The notes under the pieces were generated by a model. The model had not been told where the DNA came from. It did no database searches and was given only the letters and a program-made list of their open reading frames with translations. A stretch of DNA of 6,810 bases from Chloroflexota bacterium (GTDB lineage Bacteria > Chloroflexota > Limnocylindria > Limnocylindrales > CSP1-4), in contig JAJYMP010000509.1 in the NCBI GenBank assembly GCA_021786915.1, positions 1 through 6,810 on the forward strand. Direction: 5' to 3'. Shown piece after piece: positions 1-5,639 of the stretch; the first letter of the stretch is position 1, and each line of letters begins with the position of its first letter. Position numbers and translations under genes: made by a program.

Positions 1-2
1 AC

Positions 3-206
3 CTCCTGCTGCTGTTCATGCGCCACCCGCGCAAGGTGCTGACCCGCGACGTGATCATGGAGCACGTCTGGGCCTACGACTTCGACGGCGGGTCGAACGT
101 GCTCGAGGTCTACGTCCGCTACCTCCGGGGCAAGCTCGAGGCCGCGGGGGAGCCGCGGCTCCTCCACACCGTCCGCGGCGCGGGGTACGTCCTGAAGGAC
201 GGGTGA
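3..206 (+). CDS. OmpR/PhoB-family response regulator, C-terminal DNA-binding part (5' end outside window)
   Basis: This is the last 67 residues of a winged-helix DNA-binding domain. The reading frame is open to the window edge, so the receiver domain and true start lie upstream. The segment [15 protein letters not shown] is the typical start of the effector domain. [16 protein letters not shown] matches the recognition helix region, and [11 protein letters not shown] is the family's C-terminal wing hairpin. The protein should bind tandem DNA half-sites after phosphorylation by its partner kinase. That partner is almost certainly the next gene, because the TGA stop (204-206) overlaps the kinase GTG start (203-205) by 4 nt, implying translational coupling. 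The regulon cannot be read from this fragment. The family call is secure; the signal sensed is unknown. Confidence 0.95.
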   Translation, partial: LLLLFMRHPRKVLTRDVIMEHVWAYDFDGGSNVLEVYVRYLRGKLEAAGEPRLLHTVRGAGYVLKDG

Positions 207-1609
207 GCCGCCTGCCGCCGCTCTCGATCCGCCTCCGCCTCGCGCTCCTGTACGCGGGCCTGCTCGCCGCCGCCCTGGCGGTGTTCGGCGGCGGGGTCTA
301 CGTCGTCCTGAGCCAGGAGCTCCAGTCCTCGTTCGACGCCTCGCTCGTCGCGAACGCCGAGCACGCCGCGGGGGCCGTCGCGCAGGACATCGCCCCCGAC
401 GGGAGCCTGGCGCCGACGCCGAGGCTCGTGTCCCAGCTCGCGTCGACCGGGGGCCGGGTCATCGTCCTGGACAGCGCCGGCCGGGAGATCGCGGACTCGG
501 CGCCCCCGACCGAGCCGGCCCTGCCGGTGACCCCAGAGGACATCGCCGCCGCCGACAACCACGGCCACTCCATCCACGAGCACCCGATCCCGGGAGACGT
601 CCTCCGGATGACCGCCCAGACGGTGGTGGGGCCCGACGGGGCCATGCTCGGGTACGTGATCTGGGCCGACAGCACGCGGCCCCTCAGGTCGCTCCTCGAC
701 GAGGTCCGCATCGCGCTCCTGCTCGGGGGCATCGCGGTGACGCTGCTCGCCATGGTGGGCGGCCTCCTCGTCGCCCGCCGCGCGCTGGCGCCCGTCGCCG
801 ACGTGACCGACACCGCGCGCGCGATCGCCCTGTCCGGCGACTTCGGCGCCCGCGTGGAGCACCCCGGGACGCCCGACGAGGTCGGCCAGCTGGCGCTCGC
901 GTTCAACGAGATGCTCGCCGCGCTCGCGGCGAGCCATCAGGCGCTCCAGCGGTTCCTCGGCGACGCCTCGCACCAGCTCCGCACGCCGCTCACGGTGATC
1001 CGCGCCAACCTGGACCTCGCGACCCGCCCGGGGCTCGAGGCCGACGAGCGCTCCGCGATCCTCGGCGATGCCCGGGACGAGGCGGAGCGGATGGGCCGCC
1101 TGATCGCGGACCTGCTGTCGCTCGCGCGGGCCGAGTCCGGCGTCCGGCTCACGTTCGGCCGCGTCGAACTGGACGCCCTCCTCGTCGAGTCGGTGCGGCG
1201 CCACCGGCAGGCCGCGACGCACGTGCGGATGAGCGTCGCCTCCGTCGAGCCGGTCGTCGTCGAGGGCGACGCCGACCGGCTCCGGGAGCTGTTCGGCATC
1301 GTGCTCGACAACGCCGCCCGCTACACGCCGGCTGGAGGCCGGGTGACCGCGCGGCTGGAGACGCGGGCGGGAATGGCTGTCGTCACCGTTGACGACACCG
1401 GGATCGGGATCGACGCCGAGGACGCCGCCCACCTCTTCGAGCGCCTCTACCGCGGGCGCCGAGCGCGCTCGCTCCGCTCGTCCGGTACCGGCCTCGGGCT
1501 CGCGATCGCCCGCTGGATCGCCGATGCGCACGGCGCCACCATCGCGTTGTCGCCGATGCCGGAGGGGGGCACGCGCGTGGAGATCAAGATCCCCGCCCGC
1601 CCCGACTGA
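203..1609 (+). CDS. HAMP-type sensor histidine kinase of a two-component system
   Basis: This is a complete inner-membrane sensor kinase of 468 residues, a normal length for the OmpR-partner class. Transmembrane helix 1 is about residues 11-36, the extracytoplasmic sensor about 37-165 and helix 2 about 168-191. HAMP follows at about 190-245. The dimerisation/phosphoacceptor motif [16 protein letters not shown] carries the phosphorylated His at residue 257. The ATPase domain has an N box ([10 protein letters not shown]370), a G1 box (DDTGIGI, 397-403), an F-box-like LFERLYRG and a G2 box (SGTGLGL, 427-433), so it looks catalytically intact. It should autophosphorylate and pass phosphate to the regulator just upstream, whose stop it overlaps. 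The sensor contains a small histidine cluster (H120, H122, H125, H127), which could bind a metal; that is inference. The GTG start is chosen because it gives the GTGA overlap and a proper positively charged N-terminus before helix 1. Confidence 0.96.
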   Translation: MSRLPPLSIRLRLALLYAGLLAAALAVFGGGVYVVLSQELQSSFDASLVANAEHAAGAVAQDIAPDGSLAPTPRLVSQLASTGGRVIVLDSAGREIADSAPPTEPALPVTPEDIAAADNHGHSIHEHPIPGDVLRMTAQTVVGPDGAMLGYVIWADSTRPLRSLLDEVRIALLLGGIAVTLLAMVGGLLVARRALAPVADVTDTARAIALSGDFGARVEHPGTPDEVGQLALAFNEMLAALAASHQALQRFLGDASHQLRTPLTVIRANLDLATRPGLEADERSAILGDARDEAERMGRLIADLLSLARAESGVRLTFGRVELDALLVESVRRHRQAATHVRMSVASVEPVVVEGDADRLRELFGIVLDNAARYTPAGGRVTARLETRAGMAVVTVDDTGIGIDAEDAAHLFERLYRGRRARSLRSSGTGLGLAIARWIADAHGATIALSPMPEGGTRVEIKIPARPD

Positions 1610-1656
1610 CCCGAACCGAGGCGCTCCCGAGGCCCGCCGGCGCCCGAAGTCTCACG

Positions 1657-1701
1657 TGGGGCTCACCCTGCTCTCAGGCCGCTGGCTGAGCATCAGCCCC
1701 A
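1657..1701 (+). repeat. weak inverted repeat after the kinase, possible terminator or 3' structure
   Basis: TGGGGCT (1657-1663) pairs with AGCCCCA (1695-1701). Inside it a second small hairpin, GGCTGA-GCA-TCAGCC (1684-1698), could form as an alternative fold. The structure starts 48 nt after the kinase stop. No clear T tract follows, only a mixed stretch with CTTCATTC. It may be a transcript end or chance pairing in GC-rich DNA. The rest of 1610-1801 shows no gene or RNA that I recognise. Confidence 0.25.
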
Positions 1702-1787
1702 TAGACGGCTCGCTTCATTCAGGGTCCCGATCCTCGGCCTGGGCTGCGGTGGCGCCGGCGCCGAGGCCAGTCGAGTCATGATCGCCT

Positions 1788-1794
1788 CAGGGAG
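1788..1794 (+). promoter_or_regulatory. ribosome binding site deciding the YHS protein start
   Basis: CAGGGAG lies 7 nt before the ATG at 1802. The ATG 24 nt further upstream, at 1778, has only a distant GAGG (1763-1766). The later start is therefore preferred. Confidence 0.55.
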
Positions 1795-1801
1795 CACCCC
1801 G

Positions 1802-2017
1802 ATGCACGCACACACGCACGGCAACGATCGGCTCGCCACCGACCCCGTCTGCGGGATGAAAGTCTCGGCGGGCGGGCCCCTGTCCGAGGTCCACCGCGGC
1901 ACGACGTACTGGTTCTGCGATCCGGCGTGCGCCGACACGTTCCGCGACGACCCGGATCGGTGGGTGAGCGATGCGCCGCTGGCGCACGACCACGCCGACG
2001 ACGAACACCATGGGTAG
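1802..2017 (+). CDS. small His-rich YHS-domain protein, putative metal binder
   Basis: This is a 71-residue soluble protein that is almost entirely one YHS domain. It has the opening motif TDPVCGMKV (residues 13-21, C17) and the closing motif TYWFCDPACADTF (35-47, C39 and C43). YHS domains occur in copper and heavy-metal P-type ATPases and as stand-alone proteins in metal-resistance loci, where the cysteines are thought to bind metal. Both ends are rich in histidine: MHAHTH at the N-terminus and a tail with AHDHADDEHH. That strengthens the metal-binding idea. An in-frame ATG at 1778 would add 8 residues, but the ribosome site favours 1802. The next gene starts 30 nt downstream in the same frame, beyond a TAG stop, suggesting co-transcription. 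The domain is clear; the metal (perhaps copper) and whether it is a chaperone or a store are inferred. Confidence 0.85.
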   Translation: MHAHTHGNDRLATDPVCGMKVSAGGPLSEVHRGTTYWFCDPACADTFRDDPDRWVSDAPLAHDHADDEHHG

Positions 2018-2047
2018 TGCCGCGGCGCCTCGGCGGGGGTCACGCGG

Positions 2048-3235
2048 GTGAGCTCCAAGCGCCGCCCGCAGCCGCGCAGAGGCGCATCCTCGGTTGGCAC
2101 GGCCTCGCGCGCCGCGACGGCTCCTGCCCGAGCGGTTCCCGTCGCGACGGCCGCCAGCCCGGCGACGCCCACGGACGCCTCCGCGCCGGAGCACGCCCGG
2201 GCCGGCGTCGAGGAACCCGTGGCGCTGGTCGTCTCGCACCGCCTCGACCCCGGCCCCGCGGGCGCGCCCCCGTACACGGCAACGATCCGAGTCGCGGGCC
2301 GCCGACGAGGAGTCACAAGCCGGCTGGAAGCCGGAGACACCTTCACGACCACCGAGACCGTCGCCGGCGTCGTGCCGGGCAGCGGGCCGATGTCCACGAC
2401 AACTTGGGTCTACGGGATCGCGGCCGGAGAGTGGGACGTGTCGGCGGAGGTGGTCGGCCCAGAGCGGGCTCGCGCGGCAAACCCCGCCTTCCTCCAGCCC
2501 GTTGGCTGGTCGTGGCGGCGCTGGGCGATGGTGGGCGCCGCCTGGCCAGCGCACACGAGGTGGGCCCTCACGGCGCCGCTCGCGGCCGCCCCAGGCGTCC
2601 TGACGGGCAGCTTCTTCGCGGCCGCGATCGTCGCCGTGCTGGGTTCCCTCCTGCCGCAGCCCGTCTTCCTCACGCACCACGGCGTCCCGGTCGGCCCCGC
2701 CGTCGCCGCTTCGCTCCTGGCGCTGGCGGTCGGCCTGGCCGGCGCCAAGGCCTGGTACATGCTGCTGAAGGGCCCGAGCATCGCCACGCTGCGCGAGGGC
2801 TGGTCGGTGGACGGGTTCCTGGTGTCGGCCCCGGTCGTGGCCGCCGCGACGGCGACCGTCCTCGGCGTGCCGCTGGGCGGCTACCTGGACGCCATCACCC
2901 CCACGATCTTCCTCGCCGTGGCCGTCGGGCGCGTCGGCTGCTTCCTCACGGGGTGCTGCGCTGGTCGCATCACGACCGGGTGGGGCATCTGGTCCTCGGA
3001 CCGGCGCGTCGGCGCCCGCCGGGTCCCAGCGCAGCTCATCGAGTCGGGCGTGGGGCTGGCGCTCGCGTCCGTAACCGCCCTGCTCGTGCTCGGGAGGCTG
3101 GCGGGGGGAGCCGGTTTGGTCTTCCTCGGGTCCATGGCGGCGTACGCAGCCGCACGCCAGGCCCTGCTCCGCATCCGCGCCGAGTCGCGGCGGTTCTCCT
3201 GGCGCCGGTCGGCGCAGAGGGCGGCGGCCGGTTGA
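2048..3235 (+). CDS. Lgt-like multi-pass membrane protein with an added N-terminal soluble domain
   Basis: This 395-residue protein has three parts. Residues 1-55 are low-complexity and rich in Ala, Arg and Pro. Residues 56-136 look like a beta-sandwich domain of unknown role (ALVVSHRLDP, then YTATIRVAG, ending EWDVSAEVVGP). From about 172 onward come several hydrophobic helices like those of prolipoprotein diacylglyceryl transferase. The best family evidence is VGRVGCFLTGCCAGRITTGW (residues 293-312), followed by RRVPAQLIES, which resembles the Lgt signature GRIGxFxNGxxxGR and the downstream PTQLYE-type motif. The usual HGGL motif with its functional His is not visible; the matching region reads SVDGFL. 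Lipoprotein-modifying activity is therefore doubtful, and a paralogue with another role is possible. The GTG start follows GGCGGGGG by 8 nt and is the first start after the preceding stop; a later start cannot be excluded. Neighbours suggest a metal or envelope context. Confidence 0.72.
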   Translation: MSSKRRPQPRRGASSVGTASRAATAPARAVPVATAASPATPTDASAPEHARAGVEEPVALVVSHRLDPGPAGAPPYTATIRVAGRRRGVTSRLEAGDTFTTTETVAGVVPGSGPMSTTTWVYGIAAGEWDVSAEVVGPERARAANPAFLQPVGWSWRRWAMVGAAWPAHTRWALTAPLAAAPGVLTGSFFAAAIVAVLGSLLPQPVFLTHHGVPVGPAVAASLLALAVGLAGAKAWYMLLKGPSIATLREGWSVDGFLVSAPVVAAATATVLGVPLGGYLDAITPTIFLAVAVGRVGCFLTGCCAGRITTGWGIWSSDRRVGARRVPAQLIESGVGLALASVTALLVLGRLAGGAGLVFLGSMAAYAAARQALLRIRAESRRFSWRRSAQRAAAG

Positions 3236-3265
3236 GATTCGGCCGGGCAGGCAGCGAGCGGCCAG

Positions 3266-3442
3266 ATGCACCACACGCAGGGCAACTCCTCGTTCGACCG
3301 CCGGGTCGAGCGCCTCGCCCAGCTGTTCCCCACCCCGTTCTGGACGGACGCCGCCACGACGGCCTTCGCGGCGGGGGTGGCGATCGCCGCGACGGTGTGG
3401 CTCATCGCGCGGCGCCTGGGGTGCCGGCTCGACGCGACCTGA
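3266..3442 (+). CDS. 58-residue single-helix membrane protein, unknown function
   Basis: A short frame begins MHHTQGNSSFDRRVERLAQL and ends RLGCRLDAT at a TGA (3440-3442). Residues 1-28 are polar. About residues 29-47 (ATTAFAAGVAIAATVWLIA) form one confident transmembrane helix, followed by a short Arg-rich tail (RRLGCR) that would sit in the cytoplasm. This charge pattern is what a real small membrane protein would show. It starts 30 nt after the Lgt-like gene, the same spacing as between the two genes before it, which supports a third gene of one operon. There is no strong ribosome site, only purine-rich GCGAGCGG. I do not recognise a family. It may assist the Lgt-like protein, or it could be a chance frame; the arrangement favours a gene. 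Confidence 0.5.
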   Translation: MHHTQGNSSFDRRVERLAQLFPTPFWTDAATTAFAAGVAIAATVWLIARRLGCRLDAT

Positions 3443-3468
3443 GCCACACCTCGAGCCACGGAACTCAC

Positions 3469-3489
3469 AGCGCCACCTCATCTGGCGCT
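3469..3489 (+). repeat. 7-bp hairpin after the small membrane protein gene
   Basis: AGCGCCA (3469-3475) and TGGCGCT (3483-3489) form a perfect 7-bp stem with a 7-nt loop, 27 nt after the stop at 3442. No T tract follows. It may mark the end of the three-gene transcript or stabilise its 3' end. Low confidence, because short GC-rich stems arise often by chance in such DNA. Confidence 0.3.
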
Positions 3490-3637
3490 CAGGGTGACGG
3501 CGGGATACTCCACAGCGCCCTTCTCCCGAGGGCAGGACGCGGCCGCGATCGACGGATCGCCCATGCCCGCGGCGGCTGCCCAGGACGCGCTTCGCCCGAC
3601 TCCCCGGGGCCCGCGTCCGCAGCCCGCAGGGGCCGCC

Positions 3638-3676
3638 GAGCGGGCGGGATCCACCACTCGCGGGTCCCGCCCGCTC
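3638..3676 (+). terminator. long GC-rich hairpin, possible terminator or structured RNA element
   Basis: GAGCGGGCGGGATCC (3638-3652) pairs with GGGTCCCGCCCGCTC (3662-3676) in a 15-position stem with one G-T wobble and a 9-nt loop (ACCACTCGC). This is by far the strongest hairpin in the window. No T tract follows (next is CTCTCAAGG), so it is not a classical intrinsic terminator. High-GC bacteria do use hairpins without a U tract, so termination between the two operons is a fair guess. A repeat-family element or a 5' regulatory structure for the cytochrome b transcript are alternatives. Confidence 0.45.
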
Positions 3677-3782
3677 CTCTCAAGGCGTGGCGCGGCTGGG
3701 GGGCGGCGGAGGGCCGCACTTCCTCACCGATCACTCAGACGGCGCTCATCAGCGATTAAGCCGCGGAGCGTGGACTGTCGCG

Positions 3783-3796
3783 GACCCGATCGGGTC
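3783..3796. promoter_or_regulatory. 14-bp perfect palindrome, candidate operator
   Basis: GACCCGATCGGGTC is a perfect palindrome centred 37 nt before the cytochrome b start codon. Its position just upstream of the ribosome site (3811-3816) suits a dimeric regulator binding near the promoter or the first transcribed bases. It could also fold as an RNA hairpin. No regulator is assigned. An OmpR-type protein such as the one at 3-206 normally binds direct repeats, so that one is not an obvious candidate. Confidence 0.35.
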
Positions 3797-3826
3797 ACGG
3801 CATGACGCACAGGAGATCAGACAGCC

Positions 3827-4915
3827 ATGGCCAGCACCGCGGTCGTCGCGCCCTCGAGGCGCCGCCTGAGCTGGGCCGCGATCGACGAGCGGATCGGCAT
3901 CAGCGGCCTCGCGTATCCCGTCCCCGCCCACGCGAACGGCGTCGGCTACATCCTGGGCGGGATCACGTTCTTCGGCTTCCTGATCCTCGCGGTCACCGGG
4001 GTCTGGCTCGCCCAGTTCTACCACCCCACCCCCGCGACGGCCCGCGAGAGCGTCGTCTACATCATGAACGTGGCGCCCCTCGGCGACATCGCCCGCGGGG
4101 TCCACTTCTGGGCCGCGAACATCGTGATGGCGACAGTGCTGCTGCACATGGGTCGTATCTTCACGACCGGGGCCTACAAGCGCCCCCGGGAGGTCAACTG
4201 GCTGATCGGCCTCGGCCTCCTGGCCGTCACGATGGGCCTGATCTTCACCGGAACGGTGCTCAAGTGGGACCAGGAGGGCTACGAGGCGCTGGGCCACAAC
4301 GTCGAGGCGGGCAACCTCATCGGCGCCTTCGGCACCTGGTTCTCCGCCGACTTCGCCGCGACGCTGCCGATCATCGGACGGCTCTACCTCGCCCACGTCG
4401 TGATCCTGCCGGCGATCGGGACCTTCCTCCTGATCGCGCACTTCCTGCTCGTGAAGCGGCACGGCATCTCGGCGCGACCGTCGGAGGCGGATGCCGCGGT
4501 CGACGGCGGGCCCGTCCCGGCTCGCGGCGGCTCGACGTTCGTCGCCCACCTCGTGCGCATGGCCGGGTTCGGGCTGGTGCTCCTCGCGGTCACGACCGTG
4601 TTGGCCCTCGTGGTTCCCGCCGGTCTGGGCGACCGGCCGATCCCGGGCACCGAGACCACCAAGCCGCCCTGGATGTTCCTCGTCTTCTACCCCTTCGAGG
4701 ACTGGTTCGGATTGCCGGCGCTCCTCTGGGTGCCCGCGGTCGTGTTCGGCGTGCTCGCCGCCGTGCCGTTCCTCGATCGGAGCCCGTACCGGTCGCCGCG
4801 CAGGCGGCGGGCCTTCATCGCGCTCGGTGCGATCGCGGTCGTCGCGGCCGTGCTGCTCGTGGTCTACGCCCTGGTCACGGTGCCCCAGGCGCACATTCAG
4901 GGAGCGATGGGGTGA
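3827..4915 (+). CDS. diheme cytochrome b of the bc1/b6f type (fused N- and C-domains)
   Basis: This is a 362-residue membrane protein with about seven helices. The N-terminal four-helix bundle carries the four heme-ligand histidines: H93 and H107 (14 apart) in helix B, H190 and H205 (15 apart) in helix D. The 15-residue step in helix D is the b6-type spacing. A second, three-helix part (about residues 240-350) corresponds to subunit IV or the cytochrome b C-domain. Its quinol-site motif reads PPWMF (280-284) where classical complexes have PEWY. The protein should move electrons between quinol and two b hemes across the membrane. AGGAGA lies 10 nt before the ATG. It heads an operon, its stop overlapping the next start (GTGA, 4912-4915). 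No Rieske protein or cytochrome c is in the window, so its partners are either elsewhere or unusual. Length is short compared with eight-helix cytochrome b proteins (about 380 or more residues). Confidence 0.92.
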   Translation: MASTAVVAPSRRRLSWAAIDERIGISGLAYPVPAHANGVGYILGGITFFGFLILAVTGVWLAQFYHPTPATARESVVYIMNVAPLGDIARGVHFWAANIVMATVLLHMGRIFTTGAYKRPREVNWLIGLGLLAVTMGLIFTGTVLKWDQEGYEALGHNVEAGNLIGAFGTWFSADFAATLPIIGRLYLAHVVILPAIGTFLLIAHFLLVKRHGISARPSEADAAVDGGPVPARGGSTFVAHLVRMAGFGLVLLAVTTVLALVVPAGLGDRPIPGTETTKPPWMFLVFYPFEDWFGLPALLWVPAVVFGVLAAVPFLDRSPYRSPRRRRAFIALGAIAVVAAVLLVVYALVTVPQAHIQGAMG

Positions 4916-5109
4916 GGGCGCTGTTGGCCCGGCTGACGCTCCTCACGTTGGGCATGGCGGTGCTCGAGACCGCCCTCGCAAGCGCGCCCGGGACGCCGCT
5001 CTCGGTGTGGGGCGCCCTCCTGGCGGCGGGGCTGGCGAGCCTCCTGGGTGGATCGGTCGGCTTCATGCTCCCCGCCCTCGGGCAGGGGCGCGGAAAGGGT
5101 TCTCGCTGA
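4912..5109 (+). CDS. 65-residue two-helix membrane protein, unknown function
   Basis: The protein has two hydrophobic stretches, about residues 4-24 (LLARLTLLTLGMAVLETALA) and 33-55 (WGALLAAGLASLLGGSVGFM), then a short basic tail (GQGRGKGSR). It starts at a GTG whose last two bases belong to the cytochrome b stop. GGGAG (4900-4904) sits 7 nt upstream. Its own TGA (5107-5109) overlaps the ATG of the following gene. Being locked between two convincing genes by overlaps on both sides is strong evidence that it is translated. I recognise no family. It could be a small accessory subunit of the cytochrome b complex, as small membrane subunits are common in such complexes, but nothing in the sequence proves this. 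Confidence 0.75.
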   Translation: MRALLARLTLLTLGMAVLETALASAPGTPLSVWGALLAAGLASLLGGSVGFMLPALGQGRGKGSR

Positions 5110-5633
5110 TGCGACGCATCGTCTTTCTCGCGGCGGTCTTGGCCGCCGTCCTGCTCCCGGCCGGGATCGTGGCCGCGCACAGCGGCACGGGCAAGGCGTC
5201 GGTCCAGGTCGAGCCCACCGCGGTCGACGCCGGCGCCACGGTCGACTTCGCCGGCACCGGCCTGGAACCGGACAACGACCGCGACCTCGTCCTCGCGGGC
5301 GACGGCATGGTCATCGACTTCGGCGTCGTCAAGACCGATGCCAACGGCATGTTCAGCGAGGTGCTCACGATTCCCTCCCACGTGCCGACCGGGACCTACG
5401 AGCTGCGGGCGATCGGCGACGAGACGCTCACGACGACGGTGCAGGTCACGGGCGCGTCCCTCGGATCGAGCGCGCCCGCGACGGGTGCCCTCGAGACCGT
5501 TGCGGCGCGCTCGCGGCCGGGGTGGGAGACGGGCATGCTCCTCGCATTGGTGGCCGTCATCCTGGTGGCGGGCGGGTACCTCGTCTGGAAGGCCGAGCGC
5601 CTGAGCCGGATCCTTCGGGCGCCGCAGGGGTGA
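5109..5633 (+). CDS. secreted, membrane-anchored beta-domain protein with predicted N-terminal histidine
   Basis: This 174-residue protein has a clear signal peptide (MRRIVFLAAVLAAVLLPAG, predicted cut after VAA at residue 23). An extracytoplasmic Ig-like beta domain follows at about 28-114 (VQVEPTAVDAGATVDFAGTG, later PTGTYELRAIGD, then TTTVQVTG). Then come a Ser/Ala/Thr-rich linker, a transmembrane helix at about 142-160 and a basic cytoplasmic tail. Cutting at the predicted site leaves His24 as the first residue, as in CopC copper proteins, where the N-terminal His binds copper. The SADGH motif of CopC is absent, and H91 is the only other His of the mature part, so this is not a standard CopC. 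The ATG overlaps the preceding stop (TGATG), with GGAAAGGG upstream. Location and topology are well supported. Copper binding is a hypothesis; a structural subunit on the outer face of the cytochrome b complex is the alternative. Confidence 0.8.
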   Translation: MRRIVFLAAVLAAVLLPAGIVAAHSGTGKASVQVEPTAVDAGATVDFAGTGLEPDNDRDLVLAGDGMVIDFGVVKTDANGMFSEVLTIPSHVPTGTYELRAIGDETLTTTVQVTGASLGSSAPATGALETVAARSRPGWETGMLLALVAVILVAGGYLVWKAERLSRILRAPQG

Positions 5634-5639
5634 CTCGGT

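Larger units (their letters stand above)
3443..3826. other. 384-nt non-coding gap before the cytochrome b operon
   Basis: None of the open frames here, on either strand, looks like protein. They are Arg/Pro/Ala-rich, with no hydrophobic pattern or recognisable motif. The gap holds three structured elements, at 3469-3489, 3638-3676 and 3783-3796, and ends with a ribosome site, AGGAGA (3811-3816), 10 nt before the cytochrome b ATG. The promoter of the 3827-5633 operon should lie here. I could not pick out a convincing -35/-10 pair. Confidence 0.6.

Noticed and set aside
119..1531. Long open frame of about 470 codons on the - strand, opposite the kinase
   Set aside because: The translation is Arg/Glu/Gly/Asp-rich without domains or hydrophobic pattern. 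It is the mirror of a GC-rich coding frame; the + strand kinase has all its motifs.
1751..1762. 12-bp palindrome GGCGCCGGCGCC before the YHS gene
   Set aside because: Made only of G and C in a simple pattern, so likely by chance in DNA this GC-rich.
1787..3481. Long - strand open frame of about 560 codons opposite the YHS and Lgt-like genes
   Set aside because: Low-complexity Arg/Gly/Ala composition and no motif. It is a by-product of GC-biased third positions in the + strand genes.
1927..3759. Long + strand open frame overlapping the Lgt-like gene in another frame
   Set aside because: The product is almost all Arg, Pro, Gly and Ala, with no transmembrane pattern. The alternative frame has a clear Lgt-type signature and helices.
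3494..3805. Possible 103-codon + strand gene in the gap before cytochrome b
   Set aside because: Arg/Pro/Ala-rich without pattern, runs through the strong hairpin at 3638-3676, and has no ribosome site.
3749..4894. - strand open frame of about 380 codons opposite cytochrome b
   Set aside because: Highly charged, repetitive Asp/Glu/Arg/His composition with no domain. The + strand frame carries the four heme histidines.
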